From assembly GCF_020509005.1 (NCBI RefSeq), contig NC_063023.1, forward strand, positions 620,001 through 684,000: a stretch of 64,000 nucleotides of DNA, in the 5' to 3' direction. This stretch comes from Fulvia fulva (Eukaryota; Ascomycota; Dothideomycetes; Mycosphaerellales; Mycosphaerellaceae). This document shows positions 33,147-44,007 of this stretch, piece after piece. A program made the translations under genes and the position numbers. The notes below the pieces were generated by a model. That model saw only the letters and a program-made list of their open reading frames with translations. It was not told the origin of the DNA and ran no database searches. Every line of letters begins with the position of its first letter. Position 1 is the stretch's first letter.

Positions 33147-34953
33147 CTACCTCGCCTCATAAAAACTCTCCGTACTCCTTCCAGCCGCCAACTCATCCCT
33201 CCAAATTTTCCTATCAACCTTCGTCTGCACACCCGGACCCATATAAGTGCTCCCATACTTGTTACCAGTAGCCCACTGCGCGCCCTCGCCCTCCCTACTC
33301 TTCTTCGTCGCCTTCCTGCTATACCAGCGTCCATAGACAAGCAAATAGTACAGTCTAAACGCCAAGAACGAGAACTTGTCCCTCTCCAGATCATCAGGGT
33401 AGTCCGCGCCAAGATCCACCGCAGCGCTGATTCCAGAGATACAAGCGACCTCGTGGGCGTTGACGAGAGTCCAGGACGCAGCGTAGCGGGTGTGACGCTT
33501 GCCTTGGAGCAGCCACATCCAGGGTACGACGAAGAGGTAGTGAGTCCACGAGTGGCAGAGTTGATGCCACCAGTCCTTGCGGATAATCTTCTTCTCGTCG
33601 ATTTCGTCGATGGTCCAGATCTTGCCGTCGCGTTCTTTGTTGAGGAAAATGGTCTGAAAGACGTGGTTCTCGAAGGGGACGTCGGGTGGGAATTGAGCTT
33701 GGTAATTGGTGCAGTCGAAGCACATTTCGAGCTTTGTGAGGTCTTCGGGATACATGCGGATGAGGTACATGGCCTTGAAGTTGTCCTTGGCCCAGTCTGT
33801 GCGTTCTTGCATGTTGACGCCGTTGATGCTAGACACGGCCAGCTTGTCGCTGTAGAAGTTCTCGTAGTGCTTCTTCATGTATTCGTGATCTTGGTGGGTG
33901 ACTGTGATATCGTTGGCGAACTTGGCAGAGCCGAGCACGCGAGATTCGACACCGGTGATGGTTTCCTTCAGCAGGCGCTTGGCGGTGTCTGTGAGCACAC
34001 AGAGGACGATCTCATCATACTCCTCAGTGGTCTCCACGGCGTCAGCATCAGCCTTGGAGCCCTCAATATCTGGCTGTGCCCATGCAGAGTTTTTGTTGTG
34101 GTTGTCCTCTGCTGGTGTTCGGCCAATGATCTTGACTGTGACGCCGTTCTTGTCACGCCGGGTGATGCGAGTCACTTCAGTGGACAAACGGACCTTCACA
34201 CCAGCCTTGATCAGGTTCTTGCGCCAAGTCTCGTAGAAGTCGCTCAGGTTTGGAAAGACGATCATGGGTGGCTGATTCGAGGCAATACTGTTCTTGTCCG
34301 GAGGGTACCACATTCCATACGTCGGACTTGTGCAGAGCCGGTCCAGCATAATAGTTGGTACCTCTGGCGCATAGTTCCCCGTACCCAGGAAGAGCGCAAT
34401 CATAGGCAGAGCCACAGCATTCGCGAACTCCGTCGAAAACCAAAACAACTTAACCAAGTACTTTATCGGCAGGAGCGCAAAGAGGAGCTCAAAAGTACGC
34501 ACAATCTTCAGCATATAGAAGAACCTCTTGACCTCGCTCGCATGCTTCTCCAAGAGCTTCGTCGGGTATACGTTCGACCAGAACATCTCATCTTTACCGA
34601 AAGACACCTGAAGCTTGACAGGATCTGCCCAGAAGCCGTTTCTCGCGAACATAGTCATGGTGTGGTGGAAGATGTATGAGCCTCCTTGTACACCCTGGTT
34701 CAGCCATGATGCTCCCGTCTTTTGCTTATCCAATGGGATCGAGTATGCTTGGCCACCGCAGTAGTTGACAGCCTCCACGACGGTGACATCGAATTTATCG
34801 GGGTGGTTCGCGAGATGGTGGGCGCAGGACATGCCTATAGTCGACGTCAGTACTCAACGCCGCTCCCTCTCCAGATGCGTGTCACCTACCCGCCGCACCA
34901 GCACCCACAACCAACACCTTCTTCCTCTTCTGACCCTCCATATTCTTCGCCAT
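33147..34953 (-). CDS. FAD/NAD(P)-dependent oxidoreductase, 583 aa (one intron)
   Basis: Exons 34953-34890 and 34834-33147 are joined across a 55-nt intron (GTAGGT donor, CTATAG acceptor). The splice rebuilds the dinucleotide-binding motif VLVVGAGAAGMSCA (residues 13-26, GxGxxG), whose final Gly codon is split by the intron. VTVVEAVNYCGGQAYS follows at the expected ribose-binding acidic position. Further on are a hydrophobic stretch near residues 125-165, which may anchor it to a membrane, a substrate-domain region with TEVTRITRRDKNGVTVKI, and YDEIVLCVLTDTAKRLL, the usual second FAD-contact strand. The substrate is not evident; amine oxidase-like or desaturase-like fungal enzymes share this fold. 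Starting at the internal Met (34832) would remove the FAD motif, so the spliced start is strongly preferred. Confidence 0.88.
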
Positions 34954-36344
34954 ATCGTATCTGGTCTGGGAGCCGTTGCTCTCAAGTAAAGGTCTACCCT
35001 CTACCATGCCGTCGTCACAGAGCGTAAGGGGCGCGTCGATGGAACAAAACAGCAGGAAACAAAGAACAATGCACTCACGCCATGTCTCTTACCAGCGGGC
35101 AGCTCTGACACGAACCTGACGCCCATAACCTAGCCGTTTGGCGCTTGTGCTGCTCATCAACATCGTCATCAGTGCCAAAAGTGAGATAAGGTTGCTGCGG
35201 ATCTGAGATCTGATCTAGCCAATTGCGGGGGTGGATATTGTCGATCGATCGTCGGATATTGTGCAAGCTTGTGGGACAACAGCACTTTCTCAAGAGATAC
35301 AGAATGTGTGTGTAGACTGCGCTACGTACTCTCCCAGTGTACGACTCTACGTTCATTGTCTACAGACAAAGTGAGGTTCAGGATACCATGACTGTCTCAG
35401 TCATGGAGTATTGGGACGACTAAGGTGCCTCCTAACATGTACATGCTTCGAAATGTAGCATTCGCCCTTCGTGTGGTCTATCCTATCATCCAGGCACTGT
35501 AGGAGCGGGCACTTTGTGCATCATCTGCGTGTTGGTCCTCGACTTCTATCTGCGTTCAACCGTCGCGGCTGATGCAAGCTGCCCTTCATAAATGCTACCA
35601 CCGACTTAAACACCGAACTCGACCTTGTCCGGCACGTGCAATACACATGGCCACTGTCCATCTACACGACCAGTGCCAGATGACGCCGCAGGCAAGGACG
35701 CAGTGCTCGGCCAAACCCCCTCCCAGTGATCATGTGCAATCGGAGGCAGGCCTAGGACCCTCATACAACGCGAGGCCCTCTCCACCGCCGCACCTGGGGC
35801 CACAGAGGCTGGCGTAGAGGCTATAGGCACTGCCTATCTCAAGTCGAAGTAGCGCCCAGCATAGAGATGCGGAGTTCCTAGCCGGGAAGCCGGAGTAAGT
35901 ATGAGGTGCGTTTCGAACCAAGTATGCTTGCGAGCTGGAGATGCTGCTCAGGTCGTCGTGTTCTTCAGAAAAGTGGACGCGATCGTCAGAGACTGAAGGA
36001 GGGAAGATTTGGTTATTTCGTTCCAGTCCGTTGGTAGCCCTCAAGGACAACGATTGACGGCCTGAGACCGCCACAAGATCTCGACCACAGTATCGACGAC
36101 GGTCAGGCCGGTCATTCCATCTGTTGCAGCTGTCTACCTGCACCCCCTCAGGCATAGTCTTCCTGGTCGTATGTCCACAGCGCTACGGCGCTTCTCAACC
36201 ATGCAACAACTCTGCACGCCGCGCCTGACACACCACCGCATTGTCTCCAGCAATGCCTCTCCCTCCTCATGAACCCCATCTCCACACCTTCCCACACCCT
36301 TCACCGCCTCGACAGCTCTTGCAAATCTTATCATCTTCACCTCA
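34954..36344. other. Intergenic, no gene seen
   Basis: 5' flank of the oxidoreductase and 3' flank of COA1. Minus-strand frames between 35606 and 36340 are short and without domains. An additional leader exon for the oxidoreductase is possible near 34980-35360 but unsupported. Confidence 0.45.
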
Positions 36345-37010
36345 TCAACCCACCCTAACCGTCTCCCCCTTCTGATTCAAAGCCGGATCCCTCCCACTCC
36401 CCTCCAACAAACTCACCCTCCCCTCCTCCCCCTCCATTTGCAAACTCCACTCCAACGTCTCAAACATCCCCATCCTCGTTTTCCTCTCACTCTTAAACCG
36501 CATCAACCCCTTGGCCCTCTTCCCTTTCACCCAGAAAGAAATGTCAATCCTGCCATGTAACTGATTCAGCTCCCCAGATATCCACGGTATCTTACTCGCG
36601 AAGTAGATCTCGTCTCCCAGAATCCTGTTTCGCGAAAGGGTTAGAATTAGAATCTTAGTATTCTGCAGAGGCCTTTGGGCTGTGTTGTGGAGCGATATCC
36701 CTTACCGCCTAGCCTCCTCATTCGTGCGCAGGGCGTAGAGCGTACTGCTCACGACGCTGCTGCTTTGTTTCTGGTAGTTGAAGATCGCGAGGGTGCTGCC
36801 CACGACTATAAACAAGAAAATCGGCATGGTCTTCAGCCATCGGTTGTCGCCTGTTGAGACTGTGGGAAGGGCGCGGTCGGCGCGGCGTTCCATGAGAGGG
36901 CCGGAGCCAGCTTTAGGTGCGGCGACGAGGGTGCGGCGTGCGCCAATTTGACGGGAGGGGTTAAGGGATTGTAAGAGACCTGTTGGTCGTAGGCGTGGTC
37001 GTGGGAGCAT
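36345..37010 (-). CDS. COA1: Cytochrome c oxidase assembly factor Coa1 (one intron)
   Basis: Exons 37010-36706 and 36624-36345 are joined across an 81-nt intron and encode 194 aa. In yeast, Coa1 is an inner-membrane factor acting on newly made Cox1, together with Mss51 and Shy1. The N-terminus is Arg/Pro/Leu-rich without acidic residues (RPRLRPTGLLQSLNPSRQIG), fitting mitochondrial import. One membrane span follows at about residues 60-78 (MPIFLFIVVGSTLAIFNYQK). The intermembrane domain begins with SSSVVSSTLYALRTNEEARR and crosses the splice into ILGDEIYFASKIPWISGELN and GRIDISFWVKG, which are hallmark Coa1 segments. The upstream open frame to 37136 is ignored because the presequence starts at 37010. 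The splice restores the conserved RR-ILGDEI junction. Confidence 0.9.
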
Positions 37011-37632
37011 GGTGAGGTGTGTGGTGATGGGATGAAGAGATGGGTTGAAGTTCGAGGTGCAGCTTGGAGATGAGGGTATGCCAAGACTTGCTTGCCTACA
37101 GAAGAGATGCAGTTGCACAGACGAGAAGATCTGCAACAGCGGTACTGGCCCACGATCGTCGAGTCAAAAGGAACGTCAGTGTTACCAATAATTCAGTTAA
37201 TGGAAGTCAAGAATTGAATGAAGTTCAAAGATGGTCCCATCATTGCACATATATCTACAAACAAAATTCTCTCGAAGCTCATCCTGAGCTGTGCCTCTCA
37301 ACTCCACGCTTCGAACGCATAGATTCAATAACGATCGGGATATCTCATGCATATGCCTCGCACAAACGCCAATTAAGCAGTCCTGTGAATCCTGTATCCG
37401 GCTTGCTGTGCCAGCGTCTAATAGTATCTTGTTGGTAGCCGATGTCGTAGCATCGGCTTGATCACCCGTAGTGTCGTTTGCTCGTCAGGCGTCTTGATTA
37501 TGTAGTAGTGGTTCGTCAAAGTATGTGGTTATGTCAAATGACAGGTCGTCTTGTGGAACGATGATCTTGATCATCTCGAAAAATCGCCAAGATCAGCGAC
37601 GACGACATCGAACATAATCGTCGTCATGCCAA
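37011..37632. other. Intergenic, no gene seen
   Basis: 5' flank of COA1 and 3' flank of the first VDMIG gene. An AT-rich patch lies at 37160-37290. No coding frame is convincing. Confidence 0.5.
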
Positions 37633-38091
37633 TCAGCCGATCATATCGACCATCTCCTCGCCGTCGATAGTGACCATGCCGTCATCTGACGATGTAATGT
37701 CATCCAGTTTCGGTTTCCGAAATGTATGCAGTACCTCCTGCAGGTACTGACGTGATGCCTTGCAGCGCAGATCCTGTCGATGCTCCAGCACGGAGTGATT
37801 GTAAGGTGTGTCCTCGATCACCGGAATTGATCGCCAGTCGATATCATTGTCGCTGAAGATGAAGTTCTTGATGCGACGTTGCGCAGAATCGTGGCGCTTC
37901 ATCCGTTCATAATCTGACGGAGCTGGTGCGTCGCGCATCATCAGGTCGTGCCATTTTGGTTGCTGTTGCGACGCCAACGAGGCGGCATGTGAAGACGAGT
38001 ATGTCGACTCCGGTGTCGGGCGTCTGTCAATAGAGCTGTCGCTGGAGGCTTTCCGTTTCTGTGGCGATGATAATGTGCAAGTCGTGGCCAT
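37633..38091 (-). CDS. Small polar protein ending in VDMIG, copy 1 (152 aa)
   Basis: The ORF starts at MATTCTLSSPQKRKASSDSS; the frame is open upstream to 38352, but that part is low in coding character. The first 50 residues are Ser-rich and basic. The C-terminal half has a core reading DNDIDWRSIPVIEDTPYNHS, then VLEHRQDLRCKASRQYLQEV, and the protein ends DGEEMVDMIG. The neighbouring gene at 38381-38863 encodes a protein of similar size with W..(I/F)PV, a charged helix of the same spacing, and the same terminal VDMIG, so the two look like an old tandem duplication. No known domain, signal peptide or membrane span. Function unknown. Confidence 0.6.
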   Translation of the reverse strand: MATTCTLSSPQKRKASSDSSIDRRPTPESTYSSSHAASLASQQQPKWHDLMMRDAPAPSDYERMKRHDSAQRRIKNFIFSDNDIDWRSIPVIEDTPYNHSVLEHRQDLRCKASRQYLQEVLHTFRKPKLDDITSSDDGMVTIDGEEMVDMIG

Positions 38092-38380
38092 GCCTTTGAT
38101 AGCAGATGGCGACGGCGACAGGATGTGGTAGATGTCGAGTGTAGGTGGTGGTACGAGTCGAGCAAACACCAGTCGTGACAGATGGCTTGTGAGTAATAAT
38201 ATGTCTGGCCAAGAGCCCGGCGCTAAGATAAAGGTCCGAAAGCGTCTGTGGCTATGTGGGGTGGCCAGGCACATGGCTTTCTTTGTTTGATCAGGTGAAG
38301 AACACCTTGTCGAAGTCGGTGGAAGGCTTGCTGGGCGGTGCGACGGACCCAAAACGGCTGCGTAGTTATTAAGACAGCGC

Positions 38381-38863
38381 TCATCCGATCATGTCGACAC
38401 CGATTGATTCGCGTTCGTCAGATCCGAAACTGTTCAATGACCGAAGCTTCCGCTCGTAGTCGGCAGCTCGTTTCCGTGCGACTTCCAAGGCCGATATGCT
38501 CATGTCAACTTCGTCATTGTAGAAGACGGGAAAGGCTTTCCACTCGCGGCAGCCTTTCGACTTCTTCATCGAGTCGACAATGTTGCTGTACGTCTTTGGG
38601 TGGCTCATCCGCAGACATCGGCTTGGCCGTTCTTCCGGCGGCGACGGCATCATCATAGCCTCGACCTTGGGATTCGATGCTCGGTTGCAAGGTGGCAGCT
38701 TGGATATGCTGGAGTTGGTCGAGGCGGTGCTACATCGTGAGCTTGCTGATTCGCCGGTACCTTGTCGTCGAAGACCGCTCTTCTTCCTTGGCGTGCGAGG
38801 TATCTCGTCTTGGTCCAGCGCGGCAGCATTGGCCGACGGGGCGCGGAAGCAGCTGAAACGCAT
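38381..38863 (-). CDS. Small polar protein ending in VDMIG, copy 2 (160 aa)
   Basis: The start chosen is MRFSCFRAPSANAAALDQDE; the frame also reads upstream to 38938. It has a basic Ser/Arg/Pro-rich N-terminus (RTPRKKSGLRRQG), MMMPSPPEERPSR in the middle, then CREWKAFPVFYNDEVDMSIS, a charged helix (ALEVARKRAADYERKLRSLN), and the C-terminus ESIGVDMIG. It lies 289 bp upstream of copy 1 on the same strand. The order of elements (MM-P segment, W..-PV, acidic turn, charged helix, VDMIG) matches copy 1, although overall identity is low. This looks like a diverged paralogue pair. Function unknown. Confidence 0.6.
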   Translation of the reverse strand: MRFSCFRAPSANAAALDQDEIPRTPRKKSGLRRQGTGESASSRCSTASTNSSISKLPPCNRASNPKVEAMMMPSPPEERPSRCLRMSHPKTYSNIVDSMKKSKGCREWKAFPVFYNDEVDMSISALEVARKRAADYERKLRSLNSFGSDERESIGVDMIG

Positions 38864-40473
38864 GGTCGCAGGACTGTCGACGTGTCGTGTATCAAGTCGT
38901 CCAAGAAGTGTGAGGCGATGGATCGCTCTATAGACCAAGTCCTGTCTGAGATGTTGACTACGATAGTCAAACGGTCGATAGATGGTAGGCCTTGGCGAAG
39001 TCGAGGCGCGCAGCTAGGAATAATGATGCTGTCGCGAGTAAATGAGAGTTCGATATGGAATGCAACTAATTGTCGAGAAGCTTGTGACTGTTGGGTGCTC
39101 GTCCACACATGGCCTTCGTCTGTTCGTCCATCACGCAGCAGAGAGATAGGGGGAAAAGTAAAGTGTTGAGTGAGTGGAGCAGCAGATATGAAGGGCACGG
39201 CTGCACAAGCTCACAGGTGGGATGTGGGCACCTCGACCACAGGCGATGCAATGACAAGCCTCTAGCGTTGAGGCAAAGCAGTTGTAGCAGGCCGATCGTC
39301 CCGACGGCCCTCGCTCGAATGCTGTCCATGCGCCCGATGTCGGATTGGGTCAGTGATCATTTCTTTGTTCGACGACAAGCATTCCATACTGCAACACTCT
39401 TCCTTGGCCTGCTGGACAATGCCGCACTGCGGAGAGTGAAGACACCGCTGCCGCTGTTCGAGAGCCCTTCTTCCCGCTGCTGTACCTACATTCATGCATG
39501 CGGTCGTATTACGGAGCTGTTCTGCTGGCGTATATATTCCAAGCGCCCGCCAATGGAGGCAAAACACTGGCTTCCCGTCCCATCGTGACTCGTGAGGCGT
39601 TGACGGGAGCTGGCAGCCACGGCGCAGACTCGCTCATTGCTAGGGAAGGCCTCGCCGTCGGCACTTGGCCTGGCGACCACGACGGGCTCCAACACCTGGT
39701 CAGTGGTCGCACAACATGCGGGCCAGCAGGTACGTACCGGCACACAGCATCCAGCACCCCACGCATGATGTTGCAGGCTGGCTGTTTCGCCGAGCAGTCA
39801 GCTGCAGGCAAGTGAGGCGAAGGTGGTATGCGGTGGTCCACGAGCCTCGCTGCGCAAGAGTCCGGCACGAGCGGGCTGGCGCAAGTGCCGGTACCCACGG
39901 TTTCTCCGATGACACGATGAATTGACATTTCGACACGTTCTGCTATCTTTTGATGCAACGTGTCAGAGCGTTAAAATGAACATCGATCACTTTCGCGATT
40001 CACGGCACGCTGACTTTGGGTAGTGTGGTGTGCTCGCGCTTTCAACACGAGCCCCACGGCCGTCGGACCAAACACTACACAAGCGATGAGGTAGCATCTG
40101 CAACGCTGAGAAATGCAGCGCGTATACAGCGCTTACGAGCCCGCCGAACCGTGTGCGCCGGAGCCGTGACCCTCGCCGCCTGTTGCTGATGGAGGGTGTG
40201 GACATCAGGCACAATCCATCGTTGGTCACGTCTATTCTCATGGTTCTCCATATTGCTGCTCCGCCTTGTTGCTGCGCAGATCTGGGTGCCGAGCCATGCT
40301 TGTTTCGACTTCGCCACGGATCCTGTCAGCTGCGCTGCTGGCCGGTAACGCTGTGTTCTCCGTTACCGCCTTCCGCAAATATGAATGCTTCGCTTCACCG
40401 GTCAGCCTTCTTCCTGATTGTGCATCTGCTCGAACGTCAGCGCCGGGCATCCAGAGCTTTGATCCGCTTGGAC
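38864..40473. other. Intergenic, no gene seen
   Basis: A 1.6-kb gap with frames of 80-165 codons on both strands that contradict each other and show no domain. It contains the promoter side of VDMIG copy 2 and the 3' flank of the methyltransferase gene. Confidence 0.5.
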
Positions 40474-41258
40474 TCACAAGAAGATATTCTCCCGCGCATA
40501 GCTCTCGTGATCAGGATCATCGGTGATGTCCTCGACCAAGAACATCTTCTTGACCACTTTCAGGAAGTGCATGTCAGCCCTTCTCCTCCGCTTGAAGCAG
40601 AAGTAGCAGACGGTATTGGTGCCAATGAGGTCACGGAGCGTCTGCTGTAGCAACGGAAACGCTGGCTCGAAGTATACGCACTCAGCAGCGATCACGATGT
40701 CAGGCGAGGGCGGTATGTGTTCTGGACGTGATTCGCCCCAGTCGTACACCGAAGCAGCGACTTTGTGTTGGAGGTTGTTGAGCGCGATATTTCGCTGCAT
40801 CAGCTCCAGCATCGATTGCATATCAGTCGTATGAAGCGGATACTTGGGCTCGCACCCGATGGTGATTGCAAGCCTGCCATGTATCAATACATGCAGTGTC
40901 CTTGTCACGAAGTCGCGTGGGCACTTACCCAGTCAGACCGCCACCAGCACCTAATTCAACTCTGCGAACCAGTCAGTCAATCAGCTGCTGAGGTAGATCC
41001 ATAAACCAACATTGAGGCATTTCGCAACTCGTTCTTCTTCTTGCGCAGCAAGTATTTTGTCAATATCATGCCCGCGATCCATGCGCGTCCACCATTTCCA
41101 TTGGTGGCATCCTCATGCAGCTTCAGCGCTGGCGACAGCAAACCGTCGAAGTCGATACTCGTCTCACCAGCGACCTTGTGCGCTCGCGAGTGCACGAATT
41201 CCTCTGATACATCAAAGCCATTCGTGCTCGCTTCGGGATCGCAGTCCGGAGAAGACAT
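40474..41258 (-). CDS. METTL21/EFM6-type protein-lysine methyltransferase, 226 aa (two introns)
   Basis: Exons 41258-41011, 40961-40929 (only 33 nt) and 40873-40474 are joined across introns of 49 and 55 nt. Splicing builds the SAM-binding motif I, ASIVELGAGGGLTGLAITIG, across all three exons; no single exon contains it. Post-motif elements are HTTDMQSMLELMQRNIALNN and SPDIVIAAECVYFEPAFPLL, the counterpart of the acidic substrate-site motif of family-16 methyltransferases. The N-terminal WIAGMILTKYLL corresponds to the usual W.a...la..l segment. Members methylate lysines on translation elongation factors or chaperones in cytosol; the substrate here is unknown. ATG 41258 is used because the frame upstream starts only at a non-ATG codon. 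Confidence 0.85.
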
Positions 41259-42155
41259 GCTGCTGTGTTTTGACAAAAGCAGATGTCACACTCGTCTGCC
41301 CTGGCAGATCGGCAGAGTTTTGCTCCCTATTGTAGGTTAGTGCAGTAGCTCTACCCTTGGAACGTGAAGCGTGGTTGGCACATGCTTGGCTCGTGCTTGT
41401 CAATGCGAGCACGGCGAGTTGCAACTCAGAAACAAAGCTTGTCGGCTGCATCGAAGTTGTGTCGAGCTCCCGAAAGTCGTGGTCCTCCAGCACTCATCAG
41501 CTTCGTCCTCCGAAGATCGCAGTGACCGATGTGATGGAAGGACATTGCCACAACCACCTTCCAGGCATTGCAATATCAAGCTCCGCGACACAAGCGCTGC
41601 TCACACCGACGTGTTGGTCTCATGGTTGCTCCCACGAGGATTCCACGATTTGTTCTGGCTTCGCTACCAGCATGATCCTCGATCGAGACAAGGCGCACGG
41701 AATCCTGCTGCGAACTTCGACAGAAAATCGCGCAACACGTCAGGGCATTGCAGCGAGCACACTTTCCGAGCGCGACGCGCAAGGCCACTGTCCGCATCTC
41801 ACTGTCGCACCACTAATAATTTTATCGCAGATACGGCACAGCAAGTCCTGACCGAAGATCTGCGCCGAAAGGAGCTTGCCACCAGCTCTCGGCATCACAG
41901 CTAATAAGCTGCAGTTCTTCCGCCTAGAGCACACGTCTTCCGCTTGACCTCACCTCGGATCGTCCGAGGTGGCACAGTCCTTCGACTCAGGTACACATTG
42001 GCGAAGTCCAGATGGCCGCCGAGTGTATTGGCGAGCATGTCGTGATTTCCCGTTCATGACGTTCTCAATGGGAGCTGCGTCTGTGCGGGCCGCAATGGTT
42101 GTCATTCGGTGGGGTACACATACCTCCTCCTGAACTCGCGCATGCTGCCGTCCAT

Positions 42156-42240
42156 CAACAAGGCCTGGTGACAAAAGTATGTTGCCGCCGGTATATTTGT
42201 CGACTTCACTTCTGGAGGGTTACGCGACGAACGCATGTCC
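42156..42240 (+). repeat. Short coding-motif family, copy A (frame-broken)
   Basis: The stretch translates as QQGLVTK up to a four-A run (42173-42176). If one A is discounted, it continues YVAAGIFVDFTSGGLRD. This matches copy B on the minus strand (QGLVTKYVAAAVSVDLTSRG) at both DNA and protein level, with many C/T and G/A differences. The extra base suggests decay. Confidence 0.6.
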
Positions 42241-42572
42241 GTGGAGCTAACATACATCGACGCGCTAGACCGTCGGACTGCATCGATCGGACCGTGTTCA
42301 TCTGTGAGTTGCTCGACGATGGGTGTTGTCCGTGCAGGGGTTCATCGTCGCTGCTATCCTCCCAATCCCTCTCTTCACCATACCCGTCTTCCTCCCAGAC
42401 GCCATGATCATGAATATGATCGAGGCTCCTCGCCGAGAACTGACGAGCATAGTCGTCCGCCAATTCGCTCAGCAGAAGGCAGACGACCAGATCATGAGCG
42501 ATTACCGCAGGTCTGATATCAGCCAGCGTGACATGAATTCATTTCTGCTGCCCGTCGCTTTGACAACAGGTT

Positions 42573-42596
42573 CAAGTCGGCTTTAAAGCCGACTTG
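42573..42596. repeat. Perfect 24-bp palindrome
   Basis: The half-site CAAGTCGGCTTT is followed immediately by its exact reverse complement, AAAGCCGACTTG, with no spacer. It lies in non-coding DNA between motif copies A and C. It could be a dimeric factor site, a hairpin or a target-site relic. Confidence 0.85.
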
Positions 42597-42781
42597 GATT
42601 GCAACCAGTCGTGGATATGGCTCAGCGTGGTGTGTCCTACCAAAGTCTCACGCCTGCACCACAGACGATCGTCGCTCCGTAACGGCTTTTGCCAGCGCAA
42701 TTCGAGCGTGATCTTCCGTCCTGAGGAGCACATCCTGGTATTGCGCCACAAGTTCTGGCCACCTTTGTTCGCGACAATTTT

Positions 42782-43311
42782 CTAATCACGGGGGTCATAA
42801 TCCCAGTATTTGTAGCCGGGTTCGGCGAACTCCAGCAGGATGTTTTCGCGGTTCCCGGAATTGCTCTGCGAAACCTCGAGGGCTGGTGACAAAGTCGATT
42901 GCCGCCGAGCGCGTCGACTCCATATCGAAGCTGAGGCCGTTGCTTTAACACGCTGGCATGTAGCTGAGTAGCGAGGTCTAACTAATGCTTTCGAGGGTAC
43001 AGCGATTCGATGTAGGTATGTGTTTACCATGCAGTCCTCTAGAAGTAAGATCGACAGATACAGCGGCGGCAACATACTTTGTCACTAGACCTTGTCTGTC
43101 ATGCCGAGATTGAAGCCAATGCCCTTCGGTCCGCGTCCCTTGGAAGCCGATCACGGAGTCGAATGCAGCATTTGGCTCGAGGGTGTCATCGAGCCAGGAG
43201 GTGTTGACGACTTTCGCGGCTGCAGTAGTTGCATTCTTGCAAAAAGTGTCAGTGGGTGTTGTATGACCTGAGGAAGATTGCTTACTCGTCCTTGGCTGTG
43301 AGGCCAGACAT
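42782..43311 (-). pseudogene. Probable decayed gene carrying motif copy B
   Basis: A plausible start at 43311 encodes MSGLTAKDE and runs into a good 50-nt intron (43285-43236; GTAAGC donor, CTGAC branch site). The next segment reads VVNTSWLDDTLEPNAAFDSV, then IGFQGTRTEG, but in a frame one base off from the start. A further one-base slip would give GIGFNLGMTDKV and a stop. Without that slip the frame runs on through QGLVTKYVAAAVSVDLTSRG and, after a possible 64-nt intron (43027-42964), ATCQRVKATASAS, ending ENILLEFAEPGYKYWDYDPR-D. Each piece looks protein-like but no single spliced frame with an ATG uses them all, so decay or sequence errors are likely. The small ORF at 48166 has the same two motifs in the same order without an intron. 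Family not recognised. Confidence 0.4.
42878..43096. repeat. Imperfect inverted repeat: motif copies C (plus) and B (minus)
   Basis: Copy C at 42878-42924 reads on the plus strand RGLVTKSIAAERVDSIS. Copy B at 43096-43028 reads on the minus strand QGLVTKYVAAAVSVDLTSRG. The two arms face each other across about 100 bp. Shared DNA includes GGTGACAAAGT in copy C against AGTGACAAAGT in copy B, then TTGCCGCCG. Confidence 0.6.
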
Positions 43312-44007
43312 ATTCGAGGGTACTGTGTGTAGTTGATTGCCACCTGCACGCGCTCGGATAGAAGCTGGCCGAAAGACGTTGTGTATGGTCGACAAGCTAC
43401 TTCACGATGGATGATGTGGATGGAGGCTTTCCACAGTACGGAGGCCGGTATGTCTCCGCAGACTGTGACGTGAAGATCAGAGCCCCGGCTAACGGCACAA
43501 CCCTGACAAGGTCACATGCCAAAGCAACCACCAACGGTACAATTCCAGCTCCTGAACGACGGCATCACTTTCAGTCCTCTCCCTACTACATAACCCAACA
43601 CCCCCACCCCTAAATCCACCTCACCACATCCACCGCCTTATCCTTGATCAATCCCTACACCCCACCCCACTTCCTCAAAGATTATATGGTAGCTTCGTAG
43701 TGTTTGCTAGAACAGTCGGCAGAGTGGTTGGGATCGTATGACTGAGACAGAAGCATTTTCCTTCTCGATACGACTTGATGAGACATTAAGGGTACCTGAG
43801 CGATTGTTCGAGAATTTTGGCAAATGCAGCTCACGGCGCCTCTTCCAGTGAACGGCCTTTCGAAAGCGCATACACAATCTATAGTGCATTAGACTATCCA
43901 TCGCCACAACACACACATCCCTCCCTCATTTCGGTATCCCATGCTGACTCTACACCAAACGCCTCGCTTCCTTCGATGCCGCTACACAACACCCGCCCAA
44001 AGAAGCT
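43312..44007. other. Intergenic, no gene seen
   Basis: 5' side of the decayed gene and 3' flank of PHO81. A C-rich stretch lies at 43560-43680 (CCCACCCC-type). No coding frame is convincing. Confidence 0.5.

Larger units (their letters stand above)
41259..42781. other. Region without an intact gene; holds motif copy A and a palindrome
   Basis: Many overlapping frames exist on both strands without a domain. Two structured items are listed separately: a degenerate copy of a short coding motif at 42156-42240 and a perfect 24-bp palindrome at 42573-42596. The composition is similar to the flanks. Confidence 0.45.

Noticed and set aside
33453..34679. 408-codon plus-strand ORF
   Set aside because: It is the antisense shadow of the FAD oxidoreductase exon, which has clear motifs on the minus strand.
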